DNA of 64,000 bases from Paraburkholderia phenazinium (GTDB taxonomy: Bacteria > Pseudomonadota > Gammaproteobacteria > Burkholderiales > Burkholderiaceae), in contig NZ_FSRM01000001.1 of NCBI RefSeq assembly GCF_900141745.1, forward strand, positions 2,790,001 through 2,854,000, written 5' to 3'. A model generated the notes under the pieces. The model ran no database searches and had not been told where the DNA came from. It was given only the letters and a program-made list of their open reading frames with translations. Both the position numbers and the translations under genes were made by a program. Numbering within the stretch: the first letter of the stretch is position 1; every line of letters begins with the position of its first letter. This document shows positions 44,407 to 53,577 of the stretch, piece by piece.

Positions 44407-46500
44407 CTACGCCGCGATATCGTCGACCGTCTGCGCCGGTTCCATTTCCACCGGAACGGTAGCGGCGATCCGGCAGCACGCATTCAGCATGTCCTGCATC
44501 GACGTTGCGTAGCAGTCCGCACCGATCGCGCTTTGCAGATCGTCGCTCCACTTTTCCGGCTGCCCTTGCGGCCACAGGCCAACGACAATCGACGCATCAG
44601 GCAGGCGCTGACGAACCCGCCTCACGAGATAGCGCAGATGAGAGGGAATACCGTCGATGTTCAGATAGAACAGGCATACGATGGTGACCGCCGACGTATC
44701 GAGCGTATCGATAGCAGTGCGCGACGCCGCTTCATGCGGCAGCGAGCGGCAATTCAGATCGTGCTTGCCGAGCAGTTGCAGCAGCAGGCTGGTCGCCAGT
44801 TGATCGAGCGGACCGCGTCCGGCGATGCATAGCACCTGATGGCCAGCCCGATTGCGTTCGGCGCGCTCACGCTGGATACGCGTCTCGTCGCTCGTGTTGC
44901 CGGCCGTGCCTTGACCTGCCCCCATGCCCGCTTCGCCTTCGCTCGCCGCCGCTTGTGCTCTGGCTTCGCGCTCGAGGCTCGCTTCATCCACGGGCAATCG
45001 CGACCGTTCGTCGGACGGCCCGACTGCCGCCCAGTTTTCCTCGGGTTGATCGAGCCTGGGATCGCGATCGGGAAAGCTATCGAGCCCTTCGGCCAGGTCG
45101 TTAGTGGTGGATTCGATCCGTGCGAGTTGCGCGGCGGTGACGCTGCCACGCTGCACGTCGTTGGCCGCCAGTTGCAAACCCTTGAGGGCAACTTCATCGT
45201 AATACGCGCAGAGCGAACGCTCGCGAAGCAGACTCTCGGCTTGTGCGAGCGCCTCATCCGGGTCGCCGGCCAGCGCACGCTGATAGAAGTTCTCGATCGG
45301 CGTGAGCGCGGGTTGATCACCTAGCAGCACGTCGAGAAACTCGAGCCGTCGAACATGACGGCCCAATACCAGCAGACATAAGGTCAAGGGCGTGGAGAGG
45401 ATCAGTCCGATAGGCCCCCAGATCCAGCTCCAGAAAATCGCGGCGACCACGACGGAAAACGGCGAAAGACCCGTGCTGTGTCCGTACAGCAAAGGCTCGA
45501 CCACTTGCCCAACCAGCACTTCGACGCTCACGAAGAGCGCCAGCGACCAGATCGCCATCGACCAGCCGGGACTCACCGCTGCGGCCAGAGCGGTGGCAAG
45601 CACCGCCGAAATCCAGATGCCCACGTATGGCACGAGCCGCAAGAGCGCGGCCATGATGCCCCACAGGATAGGGCTCGGCACTCCGATCAGAGAAAGGCCG
45701 ATGCCGATCACCACGCCCACCCCTGCATTCACGCCGAGCTGCGACACGAAGTAGCGGCTCAGACGACGCGCGGCCTCGTCCATCACGGTCGTCGTGCGAT
45801 GCAGATCGCGCGAACCGAACAGACGAATCGCACGGTCGCGCAGATCGTCGCGCTGGAGCAGAATCACGATCGTCACGACGAAAACGATAAACGCGGTTTC
45901 AAGCGGGCTAATGGCAGGTGTCAGAAAACGCCGCGCGAGTTCGAATGGCGTGGGCACCGGCTCGCGCACGACGACGGGCATCGCGGCGGGTGCCTGTGCA
46001 TCGGATGATGGCGCCACGGCACTGCGCGAGGCCGGTGGCGGCGCGGGGGACGGCTGCTGCTGCGGCTCGGTGACACGCTGCAGCGCCTGACCGGCTGTGC
46101 CCATCAGGCGGTCGAGCTTGCCGATGGTCAGGTTGTGCGCGGTGTCGAGCTTGCGCTCGATGGTGGCTTCATAATGCGGCCCGTTGGCGACGAGGTCGGT
46201 GAGCTGAGTCCCGATCACGCTGGCGAGCAGCACAATGACCGAGACTGATAGCAGCACCGCGGCAAACACCGAGGCGACGTGTCCTAGGCGGATGCGCAAC
46301 AACGCATTCGCCAATGGCGCGACGAGGAAGCTGAGCAGGATCGCGAGCGTGATCGGAATCAGCACGTCGCGCGCAAAGTAAAGCGCAGCGACGGCCAGCA
46401 CGCCGACCGCCAACGTGATCAGCCCCTCGATGCCCAGCGCGGTGCTCGGAGCAATACGTGTCGCCGTGCGCGTCAAGCGTGGGTCGTCGAAGTCCCGCAT
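44407..46500 (-). CDS. AI-2E/PerM-family transporter with extra C-terminal domain
   Basis: A 697-residue membrane protein. Residues 1-400 are the AI-2E family core with about eight hydrophobic segments (for example ILWGIMAALLRLVPYVGIWISAV, split by an Ala/Pro-rich loop near 140-175). The family usually ends near 350-380 residues. Here about 300 soluble residues follow: a helical, acidic region (410-555) and a Rossmann-like segment starting VLCIAGRGPLDQLATSL, which recalls a B12-binding-like fold as in MerR-type regulators. The family exports or imports small molecules or ions; substrate unknown. It is abutted by the DUF2934 gene upstream. Confidence 0.86.
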   Translation of the reverse strand: MRDFDDPRLTRTATRIAPSTALGIEGLITLAVGVLAVAALYFARDVLIPITLAILLSFLVAPLANALLRIRLGHVASVFAAVLLSVSVIVLLASVIGTQLTDLVANGPHYEATIERKLDTAHNLTIGKLDRLMGTAGQALQRVTEPQQQPSPAPPPASRSAVAPSSDAQAPAAMPVVVREPVPTPFELARRFLTPAISPLETAFIVFVVTIVILLQRDDLRDRAIRLFGSRDLHRTTTVMDEAARRLSRYFVSQLGVNAGVGVVIGIGLSLIGVPSPILWGIMAALLRLVPYVGIWISAVLATALAAAVSPGWSMAIWSLALFVSVEVLVGQVVEPLLYGHSTGLSPFSVVVAAIFWSWIWGPIGLILSTPLTLCLLVLGRHVRRLEFLDVLLGDQPALTPIENFYQRALAGDPDEALAQAESLLRERSLCAYYDEVALKGLQLAANDVQRGSVTAAQLARIESTTNDLAEGLDSFPDRDPRLDQPEENWAAVGPSDERSRLPVDEASLEREARAQAAASEGEAGMGAGQGTAGNTSDETRIQRERAERNRAGHQVLCIAGRGPLDQLATSLLLQLLGKHDLNCRSLPHEAASRTAIDTLDTSAVTIVCLFYLNIDGIPSHLRYLVRRVRQRLPDASIVVGLWPQGQPEKWSDDLQSAIGADCYATSMQDMLNACCRIAATVPVEMEPAQTVDDIAA

Positions 46501-46707
46501 CTATTCCTTGTGTGTCGGCGTTACCGTCACACCCGTATGCGAGTCGCCCTCCGCGCCCATCGATTCCTTCTCGACTTCAGCGCGCGCCTGCTCCCAGTAT
46601 TCGTCCGGGTTGCCCTTGGGATCGGTCGCCTGTTCCCACAGGTAGTACGCGCGGGTGCGAATCTTTTCTTCGGTGCTGTTTGTTTCGAGTTCGTGGTCCT
46701 GTGCCAT
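46501..46707 (-). CDS. DUF2934 domain-containing protein
   Basis: A 68-residue hydrophilic protein whose centre, EKIRTRAYYLWEQATDPKGN followed by PDEYW, matches the DUF2934 family as I know it. The start is ATG 46707, with a perfect AGGAGGG site four to five bases upstream; the frame continues 22 codons higher without a similar site. Its stop is immediately adjacent to the start of the AI-2E-type gene (no gap), so the two are one transcript. Its function is unknown to me. Confidence 0.82.
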   Translation of the reverse strand: MAQDHELETNSTEEKIRTRAYYLWEQATDPKGNPDEYWEQARAEVEKESMGAEGDSHTGVTVTPTHKE

Positions 46708-46887
46708 CTTGCCCTCCTGGGCGTTTTGCCTTGAGTCTGCTTTGGTCGGAGCGACCGCCGCTGCGTTCTTCATTGCCTGGATTTTCTTCGCTGGCTTGCA
46801 CCAGAGAATCAGGCGAATGCAAAGGCGCGCGGGGGTGCCTGCGTTTACATGTTCAGCAAGCCCTATACCTGGCGTTACGGACCGTGC

Positions 46888-49116
46888 TTAGCTCGTTTTG
46901 CCGGGATCATCGGTGGTCAACTGCTGCTCGAGTCCGTCCAATACCCGCTGGGTTGCACGGCTTGAAGCATCGAGCGCGAACAACAGCAGCGAGCGGCCGG
47001 TGACCTGGTAAGACGCGCCGGCAGAAAATGCCGGCAGTTCGTCGCGTACCGGCATGTTCGTGTCGAGAAGGCAGGTCCATTGATCGCCCTCGGGAACATC
47101 CGGCAACGTGAAATTGACCACGTCGTGATGCGCGTTGAGGACCAGCAGCAGTGTCGCGTCGGAGGCTGGCCGGCGAATGCCGCTCGCCTGGGCACGGCCG
47201 TCGATCACGAGGCCAAAGCAGCGCATCGCTGCGTCGTCCCATTGTTCCTGCGAGAGATCCTCGCCAGTCGGCGACAGCCAGCGGGTATCGGTCACCTCGA
47301 GCGCAGCGTTGTATTCGCCAGTCAGAAAGCGTCCGCGCCGCAGCACCGGCAAGCGATGCCGCAAGGTGGTGAGGTTCTTGACGAACTCCGTCAACGCACG
47401 CCCGTCGTCGTCGATCGCTTCCCAGTCGAGCCAGCTGATCTCGTTGTCCTGACAATAGGCGTTGTTGTTGCCCTTCTGGGTGCGGCCGAATTCGTCGCCG
47501 GCGAGGATCATCGGCGTACCTTGCGAAAGCAGCAACGTGGCTAGCAGGTTGCGCTTCTGACGCTCGCGCTGCTGGCGGATATCCGGATCGTCGGTAGGGC
47601 CTTCCACGCCGAAATTCCACGACTTGTTATCGGAGTGGCCGTCCTTGTTGTCCTCGCCGTTCGCCTCGTTGTGCTTGTCGTTGTACGAAACGAGATCGTT
47701 CGTGGTGAAGCCGTCGTGGGCCGCGATGAAATTCACGCTGGCCCACGGACGCCGGCCACGCCGGTTGAACTTGTCGCCGGAGCCGGTAAGGCGCTTGGCG
47801 AGATCGGGCACCATACCCTCATCGCCTTTCCAGAAAGCGCGGGTGGTATCGCGGAAGCGGTCGTTCCACTCTGCCCAGCCCGGCGGAAAGCCGCCCACCT
47901 GATAGCCGCCCGGACCGCAATCCCAAGGCTCGGCAATCAGACGCACGCTCGAGAGCACCGGATCCTGCCGGCAACTGTCGAGAAAGCCGCCGCCTTCATC
48001 GAAACCATGCGGCTCGCGACCGAGAATCGTGGCGAGATCGAAGCGGAAACCATCCACTTTCATTTCGCTTACCCAGTAGCGCAAGCTGTCGGTCACCATC
48101 TGCAGCACACGCGGATGCGACAGGTTCAGCGTATTGCCGGTACCGGTGTCGTTGATGTAATAGCGCGGTTCATCCGGCATCAGACGGTAGTACGAAGCGT
48201 TGTCGATGCCCTTGAACGAGATCGTAGGGCCGCGTTCGTTGCCTTCGGCGGTGTGGTTGTACACAACGTCGAGGATTACTTCGAGATTGGCGTTATGGAA
48301 GCGGTCGACCATCGCCTTGAATTCTTCCAACGATGCATTCGCGCTCGCGAAAAAACGCGGGTCAGCCGCAAAGAAGCCAATCGTGTTGTAGCCCCAGTAG
48401 TTCGTCAGACCTTTATCGAGCAGATAACTGTCGTTGACGTACATGTGGATGGGCAGCAGTTCGACGGTGGTGACGCCCAACCCCTTGATGTAGTCGATCA
48501 CCGGTTGCTGGCCGAGGCCGGCGAACGTGCCGCGCAGATTTTCCGGCACGGCGGGATGGCGTTGCGTGAAACCGCGCACATGCGTCTCGTAGACAATCAC
48601 GCGTTCCCACGGCAGCGCATTGCGCTCGGGGTGGCTCCACGAGAAATTGGCGTCCACCACCTTGCACTTCGGCACGAAGGGGGCGCTGTCGCGCTCGTCG
48701 AAGGAAAGGTCGCCGTCTTCGTGATCGAGCGTGTAGCCGAAGATTTCCGGCCCCCACTTCAGATCGCCAATATGCGCCTTGGCGTACGGGTCGAGCAGCA
48801 GTTTGTTCGGATTGAAGCGATGGCCTTCCTCGGGTGCATACGGGCCATGCACGCGGTAGCCATAGATCGCACCGGGCTTCAGATCCGGCACGAAAACATG
48901 CCAGACCTCATCGGTATATTCGGGAAGTTCGATGCGCTCAATTTCCGTCTCGCCCGTTGAATCGAACAGACAGAGTTCGACCTTTGTCGCATGCGCGGAA
49001 AACAATGCGAAATTGACTCCGACGCCGTTCCAGGTCGCGCCCAGCGGGTAAGGGACGCCTTCCGCGATGCGTGCGGCGTATTGGGCGGGAGGAGTTTGGG
49101 AGGCCTCACGTGACAT
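46888..49116 (-). CDS. glgX: Glycogen debranching enzyme GlgX
   Basis: A 742-residue isoamylase-type enzyme of glycoside hydrolase family 13 that removes alpha-1,6 branches during glycogen breakdown in the cytoplasm. An N-terminal carbohydrate-binding module (GATWNGVGVNFALFSAHAT) precedes the barrel. The barrel shows DVVYNHTAEG, the nucleophile segment GFRFDLATILGR (near 360), the acid LIAEPWDCG (near 395) and FIAAHDGFT (near 467). The ATG at 49116 follows AAGGA; an upstream in-frame start adds 21 residues without similarity. No other glycogen gene is adjacent in the window. Confidence 0.95.
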   Translation of the reverse strand: MSREASQTPPAQYAARIAEGVPYPLGATWNGVGVNFALFSAHATKVELCLFDSTGETEIERIELPEYTDEVWHVFVPDLKPGAIYGYRVHGPYAPEEGHRFNPNKLLLDPYAKAHIGDLKWGPEIFGYTLDHEDGDLSFDERDSAPFVPKCKVVDANFSWSHPERNALPWERVIVYETHVRGFTQRHPAVPENLRGTFAGLGQQPVIDYIKGLGVTTVELLPIHMYVNDSYLLDKGLTNYWGYNTIGFFAADPRFFASANASLEEFKAMVDRFHNANLEVILDVVYNHTAEGNERGPTISFKGIDNASYYRLMPDEPRYYINDTGTGNTLNLSHPRVLQMVTDSLRYWVSEMKVDGFRFDLATILGREPHGFDEGGGFLDSCRQDPVLSSVRLIAEPWDCGPGGYQVGGFPPGWAEWNDRFRDTTRAFWKGDEGMVPDLAKRLTGSGDKFNRRGRRPWASVNFIAAHDGFTTNDLVSYNDKHNEANGEDNKDGHSDNKSWNFGVEGPTDDPDIRQQRERQKRNLLATLLLSQGTPMILAGDEFGRTQKGNNNAYCQDNEISWLDWEAIDDDGRALTEFVKNLTTLRHRLPVLRRGRFLTGEYNAALEVTDTRWLSPTGEDLSQEQWDDAAMRCFGLVIDGRAQASGIRRPASDATLLLVLNAHHDVVNFTLPDVPEGDQWTCLLDTNMPVRDELPAFSAGASYQVTGRSLLLFALDASSRATQRVLDGLEQQLTTDDPGKTS

Positions 49117-49218
49117 GTTTTTTCCTTGGACGATGGGAGTGATTGCACGGGAGCCTGTGCGAAAGACTAACTTAAGCAAGTTATGGTCCCGAACGGCCGA
49201 TATCCCTTCGCACGTTGT

Positions 49219-49246
49219 TTGGCACGCGTTGTTTGAATCGTGCCAA
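49219..49246. other. 8-bp inverted repeat in a divergent promoter region
   Basis: TTGGCACG (49219-49226) and CGTGCCAA (49239-49246) are perfect inverted copies around 12 bases. They lie between glgX (minus) and the PRC-barrel gene (plus), about 100 bp from the glgX start and 130 bp from the other. The spacing suits a dimeric regulator's operator. Confidence 0.4.
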
Positions 49247-49375
49247 GTGGCAAGGCATGCGTTTTGCCTCTACCTCTTACGCGCACGAATCAGCACGGCG
49301 AATTGGGTAGGTCCGCGCTGTCTTTTGCATGACTAAACCAAACGCGCCTCGTCAGGCGCCCCGAGGGTGGACACC

Positions 49376-49768
49376 ATGACACGAACATCGAAGATGCAAT
49401 TTGCGGCGGGTGTGCTCGCCGCCCTGCTCTCTTGCGGAGCTTTCGCGCAGGGAGCGCCGCAAGCAGTCACTGAAAAACGAACCGACGTCGTGCAACTCGG
49501 CAGCGGTTACCGCGCCTCTAAACTGCACGGCGCGTCGGTGTACAACCGCAACAAGGATGACATCGGCACGCTCGACGATCTGATCGTCGCGCCAGGCGAT
49601 CACAGCACGTATGCCATCCTGTCGGTGGGAGGATTTCTGGGGATGGACAAGCACCTGGTCGCGGTGCCGTTTGCCGAGCTGCAGATCGAGAACCGCCAGG
49701 TGATGCTGCCCGAGGCCACGAAGAAGTCGCTCGAGGCGCTGCCTGAATTCAAGTACGCGCCTGATTGA
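49376..49768 (+). CDS. Exported PRC-barrel domain protein
   Basis: A 130-residue protein with a signal peptide (ending CGAFAQ, about residue 24) and one PRC-barrel domain (GYRASKLHGASVYNRNKDDIG, LDDLIVAPGDHSTYAILSVGGFLG). PRC-barrel proteins bind partners or cofactors in photosynthetic reaction centres, RimM and stress proteins; in the periplasm the role is unclear. The ATG at 49376 follows CGAGGGTGG. It stands alone between glgX (divergent) and a response regulator (convergent, 54 bp). Confidence 0.87.
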   Translation: MTRTSKMQFAAGVLAALLSCGAFAQGAPQAVTEKRTDVVQLGSGYRASKLHGASVYNRNKDDIGTLDDLIVAPGDHSTYAILSVGGFLGMDKHLVAVPFAELQIENRQVMLPEATKKSLEALPEFKYAPD

Positions 49769-49822
49769 AGAGGATTTTGCAGCGCGGGCTGTGCGCAGGT
49801 GTGCGGGATTGTCCGCTGCCAG

Positions 49823-50281
49823 TTACAGCGGGCCGTCTGCCCTGCTTGTCGTTGCGGCTTCCAGCACGCGCAACAGACGTTGCGGCGTGAGCGGCTTCGC
49901 GCAATGCGCGTCGAAGCCCACTGCTTTCGCTCGAGCCCGATCATTTGCCGATGAGAACGCGGTACACGCAACCAGCAGCATATGCGACGTGGAAGGATGA
50001 GCCCGCAGCCGCCGTGCGAGCTCTAAACCGTCAAGTCCCGGCATCTTGATGTCGAGCACTACCGCGAACGGTTGCCAGTCCCCTGCCACATCGCAAACCG
50101 TCAAAGGGTCTTCGAGTGCGCGGCATTCGAAACCATCCGCATTGAGCAGCAATTGCAATGCGTCGGCCGCTTCGCGGTAGTCGTCGACCACCAGCACGCG
50201 GCGATGCGATGCCAACGCTTCACCGATTGGCCGCCACACCACTACGTCGTCGCTATCATTGATTCCGTCGTCTGCAGTCAC
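49823..50281 (-). CDS. Stand-alone receiver-domain response regulator
   Basis: A 152-residue protein that is essentially one CheY-like receiver. Acidic pocket VVDD (31-34), phospho-Asp77 in VVLDIKMPG, switch Thr107 and Lys129 (CAKPLTPQ) are all present. No output domain follows, so it would act through protein contacts. The best start is a GTG at 50281 with GGGGAG six bases upstream; an open frame further upstream gives a Pro/Ala-rich extension that is not receiver-like. No kinase gene adjoins it. Confidence 0.83.
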   Translation of the reverse strand: MTADDGINDSDDVVVWRPIGEALASHRRVLVVDDYREAADALQLLLNADGFECRALEDPLTVCDVAGDWQPFAVVLDIKMPGLDGLELARRLRAHPSTSHMLLVACTAFSSANDRARAKAVGFDAHCAKPLTPQRLLRVLEAATTSRADGPL

Positions 50282-50441
50282 TGCATTCTCCCCTTTGCCA
50301 CAAGCGGGCACATCGCACGTCGGCCGCAAGATTCGATCCTGAGGGCGCCCCCAAGCAGGCGAAGCGCCCGGTCCAAAGGAGCAAGAAGTATCAAAATGCG
50401 CAAGCGCTGACCAGCCTGGGAAAGCCCTTGTGTGCGCAACC

Positions 50442-50474
50442 AGAGCCATCACGCCACGCATCTGGCATGGCTCT
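50442..50474 (-). terminator. Possible terminator of the ligase gene
   Basis: AGAGCCAT (50442-50449) and ATGGCTCT (50467-50474) form an 8-bp perfect stem about 27 bases after the ligase stop on the minus strand. The loop is 17 bases and no T-run follows, so this is tentative. Confidence 0.35.
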
Positions 50475-50500
50475 CAGGGAAAATCCCGAGTGGGTTCGCG

Positions 50501-52207
50501 TCAGGCGGAGCGATCGTCGATAAAGCCTTTTAACATTGCCAGCGAATCGGCATCTTCGATCGTCTTGTCCGTGCGCCAGCGCAGCATGCGTGGAAAACGT
50601 ACCGCTACGCCCGACTTGTGCCGCGGACTCGCCTGAATGCCTTCGAAGCCGATTTCAAACACGAGCGTCGGCGTCACGCTGCGCACAGGGCCGAATTTTT
50701 CTATCGTCGTCTTGCGTACGATCGCATCGACCTGGCGCATCTCTTCATCGGTGAGACCAGAATAGGCCTTGGCAAACGGCACCAGTGTGCGCACGCCATC
50801 GGCTTCGTCCCATACGGCGAAAGTAAAATCGGTGTAGAGACTCGCGCGACGGCCGTGTCCGCGTTGTGCATAGACCAGTACGGCATCCACCGCGTAGGGA
50901 TCGATCTTCCACTTCCACCACGTGCCCGAGGCCTTGGTGCGACCCACGCCGTACATCGACTGACGCTCCTTCAGCATCAAGCCTTCTACGCCGCGGGCCC
51001 GGCTTTCGTCGCGCAACTGTGCGAGCGCGGTCCAGTCGGGCGCCTCCACCAATGGCGAGACTCGCAGCAGATCGCGGATCTGCGAGCCGTCCAGCGAAAC
51101 CGCCAGCGCTTCGAGTTGTGCGCGGCGCTGTGCGAGCGGCGTCATGCGCAAATCGTTGCCCTGTGCTTCGAGCAGATCGTAGGCAAGGAACGCGGCGGGT
51201 GAATCGGCGAGAATTTTCTTCGTGAGGGTTTTGCGCGCGATGCGCGGCTGCAGCCGGGCAAACGGCAACGGCGCCAATGCATCGGGTTCCCACGCCAGAA
51301 TCTCGCCATCGAGCACGAAGCCATCCGGCAACGCTTCGCCCAGCGCGGTGACTTCGGGAAAGCGCGCGGTGATCAGATCTTCGCCGCGCGACCACAGCCA
51401 TACCTGGCCGGCACGCTTGACCAGTTGCGCACGAATGCCATCCCACTTCCATTCGATCTGCCAGTGTTGCGGGTCGCCCAGCGTCTGCGGTTCGGCTTGC
51501 AGCGGATGCGCGAGAAAGAATGGGTACGGCAGACCAAGGTCGCTGTCGTTCGCTGCATCGAGGGGCGTGCCCTGCTCCGCTTCGTTCGTGGCGTCGCCAT
51601 TTGCTGCATGGTTAGGCTCCGGTGCTATCAGGCGAAGATAGCGTGCGGCATCGGGTGTTTGTTGCGAATCGGTCCAGCCCACCATGCGCTGTGCGATTCG
51701 TTTGTGATCGACGCCTGCCACTTCGGCGAGCGCACGCACCACCAGTTGCCGTGCCACGCCAACCCGAAAGCCACCGCCGATCAGTTTGGTCAGCAGAAAC
51801 CGCCCGCCCCAGTCGAGTTCGTCCCAGTACGCGAGGAGCCGCGTGCGCAGTTCTTCGGGCGCGACGCCGCGCAAGGTCAGCACGCGCTGCTCGATCCACT
51901 GCGTGAGCCCCAGCTCCGAGATGCGCTGCGCCGGCGGCAGAATATGCGCGATGGTCTCGGCCAGATCGCCGACCGCCTGGTACGACTCCTCGAAGAGCCA
52001 GGCCGGCAAACCTGCGCGCTCGCAGGCGATTTCTCGCAGCAGGCGCGTCGGCACCGACTGCCGCGGTTTGCCGCCCGCCAGAAAGTAGGACGCCCACGCG
52101 GCATCCTCGGGCGCCGCCGCGCTGAAATAGGTAGTCAACGCTTCGAGCTTGTCGTGCGTCGAGGTGGTGGCATCAAGCGCGGTGTAGAGCGCAGCAAATC
52201 GTTTCAT
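50501..52207 (-). CDS. ATP-dependent DNA ligase
   Basis: A 568-residue ligase of the bacterial LigB/C-like class. The adenylated Lys is residue 254 in EWKWDGIRAQ. Further motifs include DGEILAWEPDALAP, EGLMLKERQSMYG and WWKWKIDPY, then the OB-fold domain. An N-terminal DNA-binding domain (1-200) is present, so the length is normal. It seals nicks in repair rather than replication. The exonuclease gene starts 10 bases upstream on the same strand, forming the known ligase/exonuclease pair. The ATG at 52207 opens the DNA-binding domain; the frame upstream is unrelated. Confidence 0.93.
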   Translation of the reverse strand: MKRFAALYTALDATTSTHDKLEALTTYFSAAAPEDAAWASYFLAGGKPRQSVPTRLLREIACERAGLPAWLFEESYQAVGDLAETIAHILPPAQRISELGLTQWIEQRVLTLRGVAPEELRTRLLAYWDELDWGGRFLLTKLIGGGFRVGVARQLVVRALAEVAGVDHKRIAQRMVGWTDSQQTPDAARYLRLIAPEPNHAANGDATNEAEQGTPLDAANDSDLGLPYPFFLAHPLQAEPQTLGDPQHWQIEWKWDGIRAQLVKRAGQVWLWSRGEDLITARFPEVTALGEALPDGFVLDGEILAWEPDALAPLPFARLQPRIARKTLTKKILADSPAAFLAYDLLEAQGNDLRMTPLAQRRAQLEALAVSLDGSQIRDLLRVSPLVEAPDWTALAQLRDESRARGVEGLMLKERQSMYGVGRTKASGTWWKWKIDPYAVDAVLVYAQRGHGRRASLYTDFTFAVWDEADGVRTLVPFAKAYSGLTDEEMRQVDAIVRKTTIEKFGPVRSVTPTLVFEIGFEGIQASPRHKSGVAVRFPRMLRWRTDKTIEDADSLAMLKGFIDDRSA

Positions 52208-52217
52208 GACGCGCGGC

Positions 52218-53282
52218 TCACGGTGGATCGGATGCGGCTGGCGTGGCGGCTTCGACGGCGCTTGCGGTATCTTCGAGGGCTTCGTCGCCGTACTGCGTGG
52301 CGAAGGCGCCTGCTTCGAGACCCTGTTCGCGCAGCCAGCGCACCATCGGTTCCACCTGGCCATGCGTGACGATCACGCGCTCAGCGCCGGTCTCGCGAAT
52401 CGCAGTGTGGAGGCTGGACCAATCCGCATGATCGGACAGCACGAAGCCGCGGTCGACGCCGCGTCTGCGGCGTGCGCCGCGCAAGCGCATCCAGCCGGAT
52501 GCAAATGCGTCGCTGTAATCGCCGAAGCGCTTCAACCAGGGGCTGCCTTGCGCCGAGGGGGGCGCGACGACGAGCGCCTGTTTGAAGACGGCTTTGTCCT
52601 TCGCGGCAATTTCACCGGCCAGTCGAACTGGCGGCAACGCGACGCCTTCGGCACGATACGCGTTATTGATCGACTCGAGCGCACCGTGGCAGAAAATCGG
52701 ACCAATGGCTGCGTCGACACCCGCGAGCAAATGCTGCGCCTTGCCGAACGAATAGCAGAACAGCACCGACGCACGCCCTTCTGAAGCGTTATGCCGCCAC
52801 CACGAGTCGATGCTGTCGAACACGGTTTGCGGCGGCTCCCAGCGATAGATCGGGAGTCCGAACGTCGACTCGGTGATGAAGGTGTCGCAGCGTACCGGTT
52901 CGAACGGGGCGCAGGTGGGATCGGAATCGAGTTTGTAATCGCCGGATGCGACCCACACGCGGCCGCGATGTTCAACGCGTATCTGCGCGGAGCCGAGTAC
53001 ATGGCCCGCGGGATGCAGCGAGACCGTTACGCCGTTGATGTCGAGACGCTCGCCGTATGCAGCGGTTTGCAGATCGATGCCGGGCAGCCTTGATAACAGA
53101 ACACCCGCGCCTGGCTGAGCGGCGAGATAGTGCGTGTGGCCCCAGCGGGCGTGATCGGAGTGGGCGTGAGTAATGACCGCACGGTCGACGGGCTGCCAGG
53201 GATCGATGTAGAAATCGCCTGGCGGGCAATAGAGACCCTGCGGACGGGCAACGATCAGATCCTCTGCAGGAGTTGCTGGCAT
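52218..53282 (-). CDS. Ligase-associated MBL-fold DNA exonuclease
   Basis: A 354-residue metallo-beta-lactamase-fold nuclease (beta-CASP type). The metal-binding motif HAHSDH is at residues 39-44, then HPAGHVLGSAQI, ASGDYKLD, ESTFGLPIY and LSDHADW, as in the ligase-associated exonuclease family. It processes DNA ends for the ligase encoded 10 bp downstream. In many bacteria a large DEXH helicase and a phosphoesterase complete this module, but neither is next to it here. The C-terminal 30 residues are Ala/Glu-rich. Confidence 0.92.
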   Translation of the reverse strand: MPATPAEDLIVARPQGLYCPPGDFYIDPWQPVDRAVITHAHSDHARWGHTHYLAAQPGAGVLLSRLPGIDLQTAAYGERLDINGVTVSLHPAGHVLGSAQIRVEHRGRVWVASGDYKLDSDPTCAPFEPVRCDTFITESTFGLPIYRWEPPQTVFDSIDSWWRHNASEGRASVLFCYSFGKAQHLLAGVDAAIGPIFCHGALESINNAYRAEGVALPPVRLAGEIAAKDKAVFKQALVVAPPSAQGSPWLKRFGDYSDAFASGWMRLRGARRRRGVDRGFVLSDHADWSSLHTAIRETGAERVIVTHGQVEPMVRWLREQGLEAGAFATQYGDEALEDTASAVEAATPAASDPP

Positions 53283-53340
53283 CGAGTCGGTTCGGAAGCA
53301 ATGAGAGGTTGACGAAGGGTTGGACCTTTCCTTCTCCCAG

Positions 53341-53360
53341 TCTAAAGGAATCTAAAGGAA
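53341..53360 (+). repeat. Two tandem copies of a 10-bp sequence
   Basis: TCTAAAGGAA occurs twice in a row in the region upstream of the exonuclease gene. It is probably chance or slippage; no role is apparent. Confidence 0.6.
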
Positions 53361-53577
53361 TCGCTGGTTAGCCGTTTCACCGCTGAACTTCGCGCTCTGC
53401 AAATATTGCATTCATCTGTGGAATCTACGCTGCCTCCAGCGGTGCAAGCTGCCTGTCAGCACCGCCGAATCCCGATACCACGGACGCTTGCGCTAAAAAC
53501 CCCCGATCAGGCATACGCTCTGCTACTGCGCCTGGGATGCCAATTTCCCACGCGGCCTGCTCCGCTCTCGCGTTCCC

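Noticed and set aside
47635..48960. Open frame of 441 codons antisense to glgX
   Set aside because: glgX is intact with all catalytic motifs. The antisense translation is His/Arg/Val-rich without a motif.
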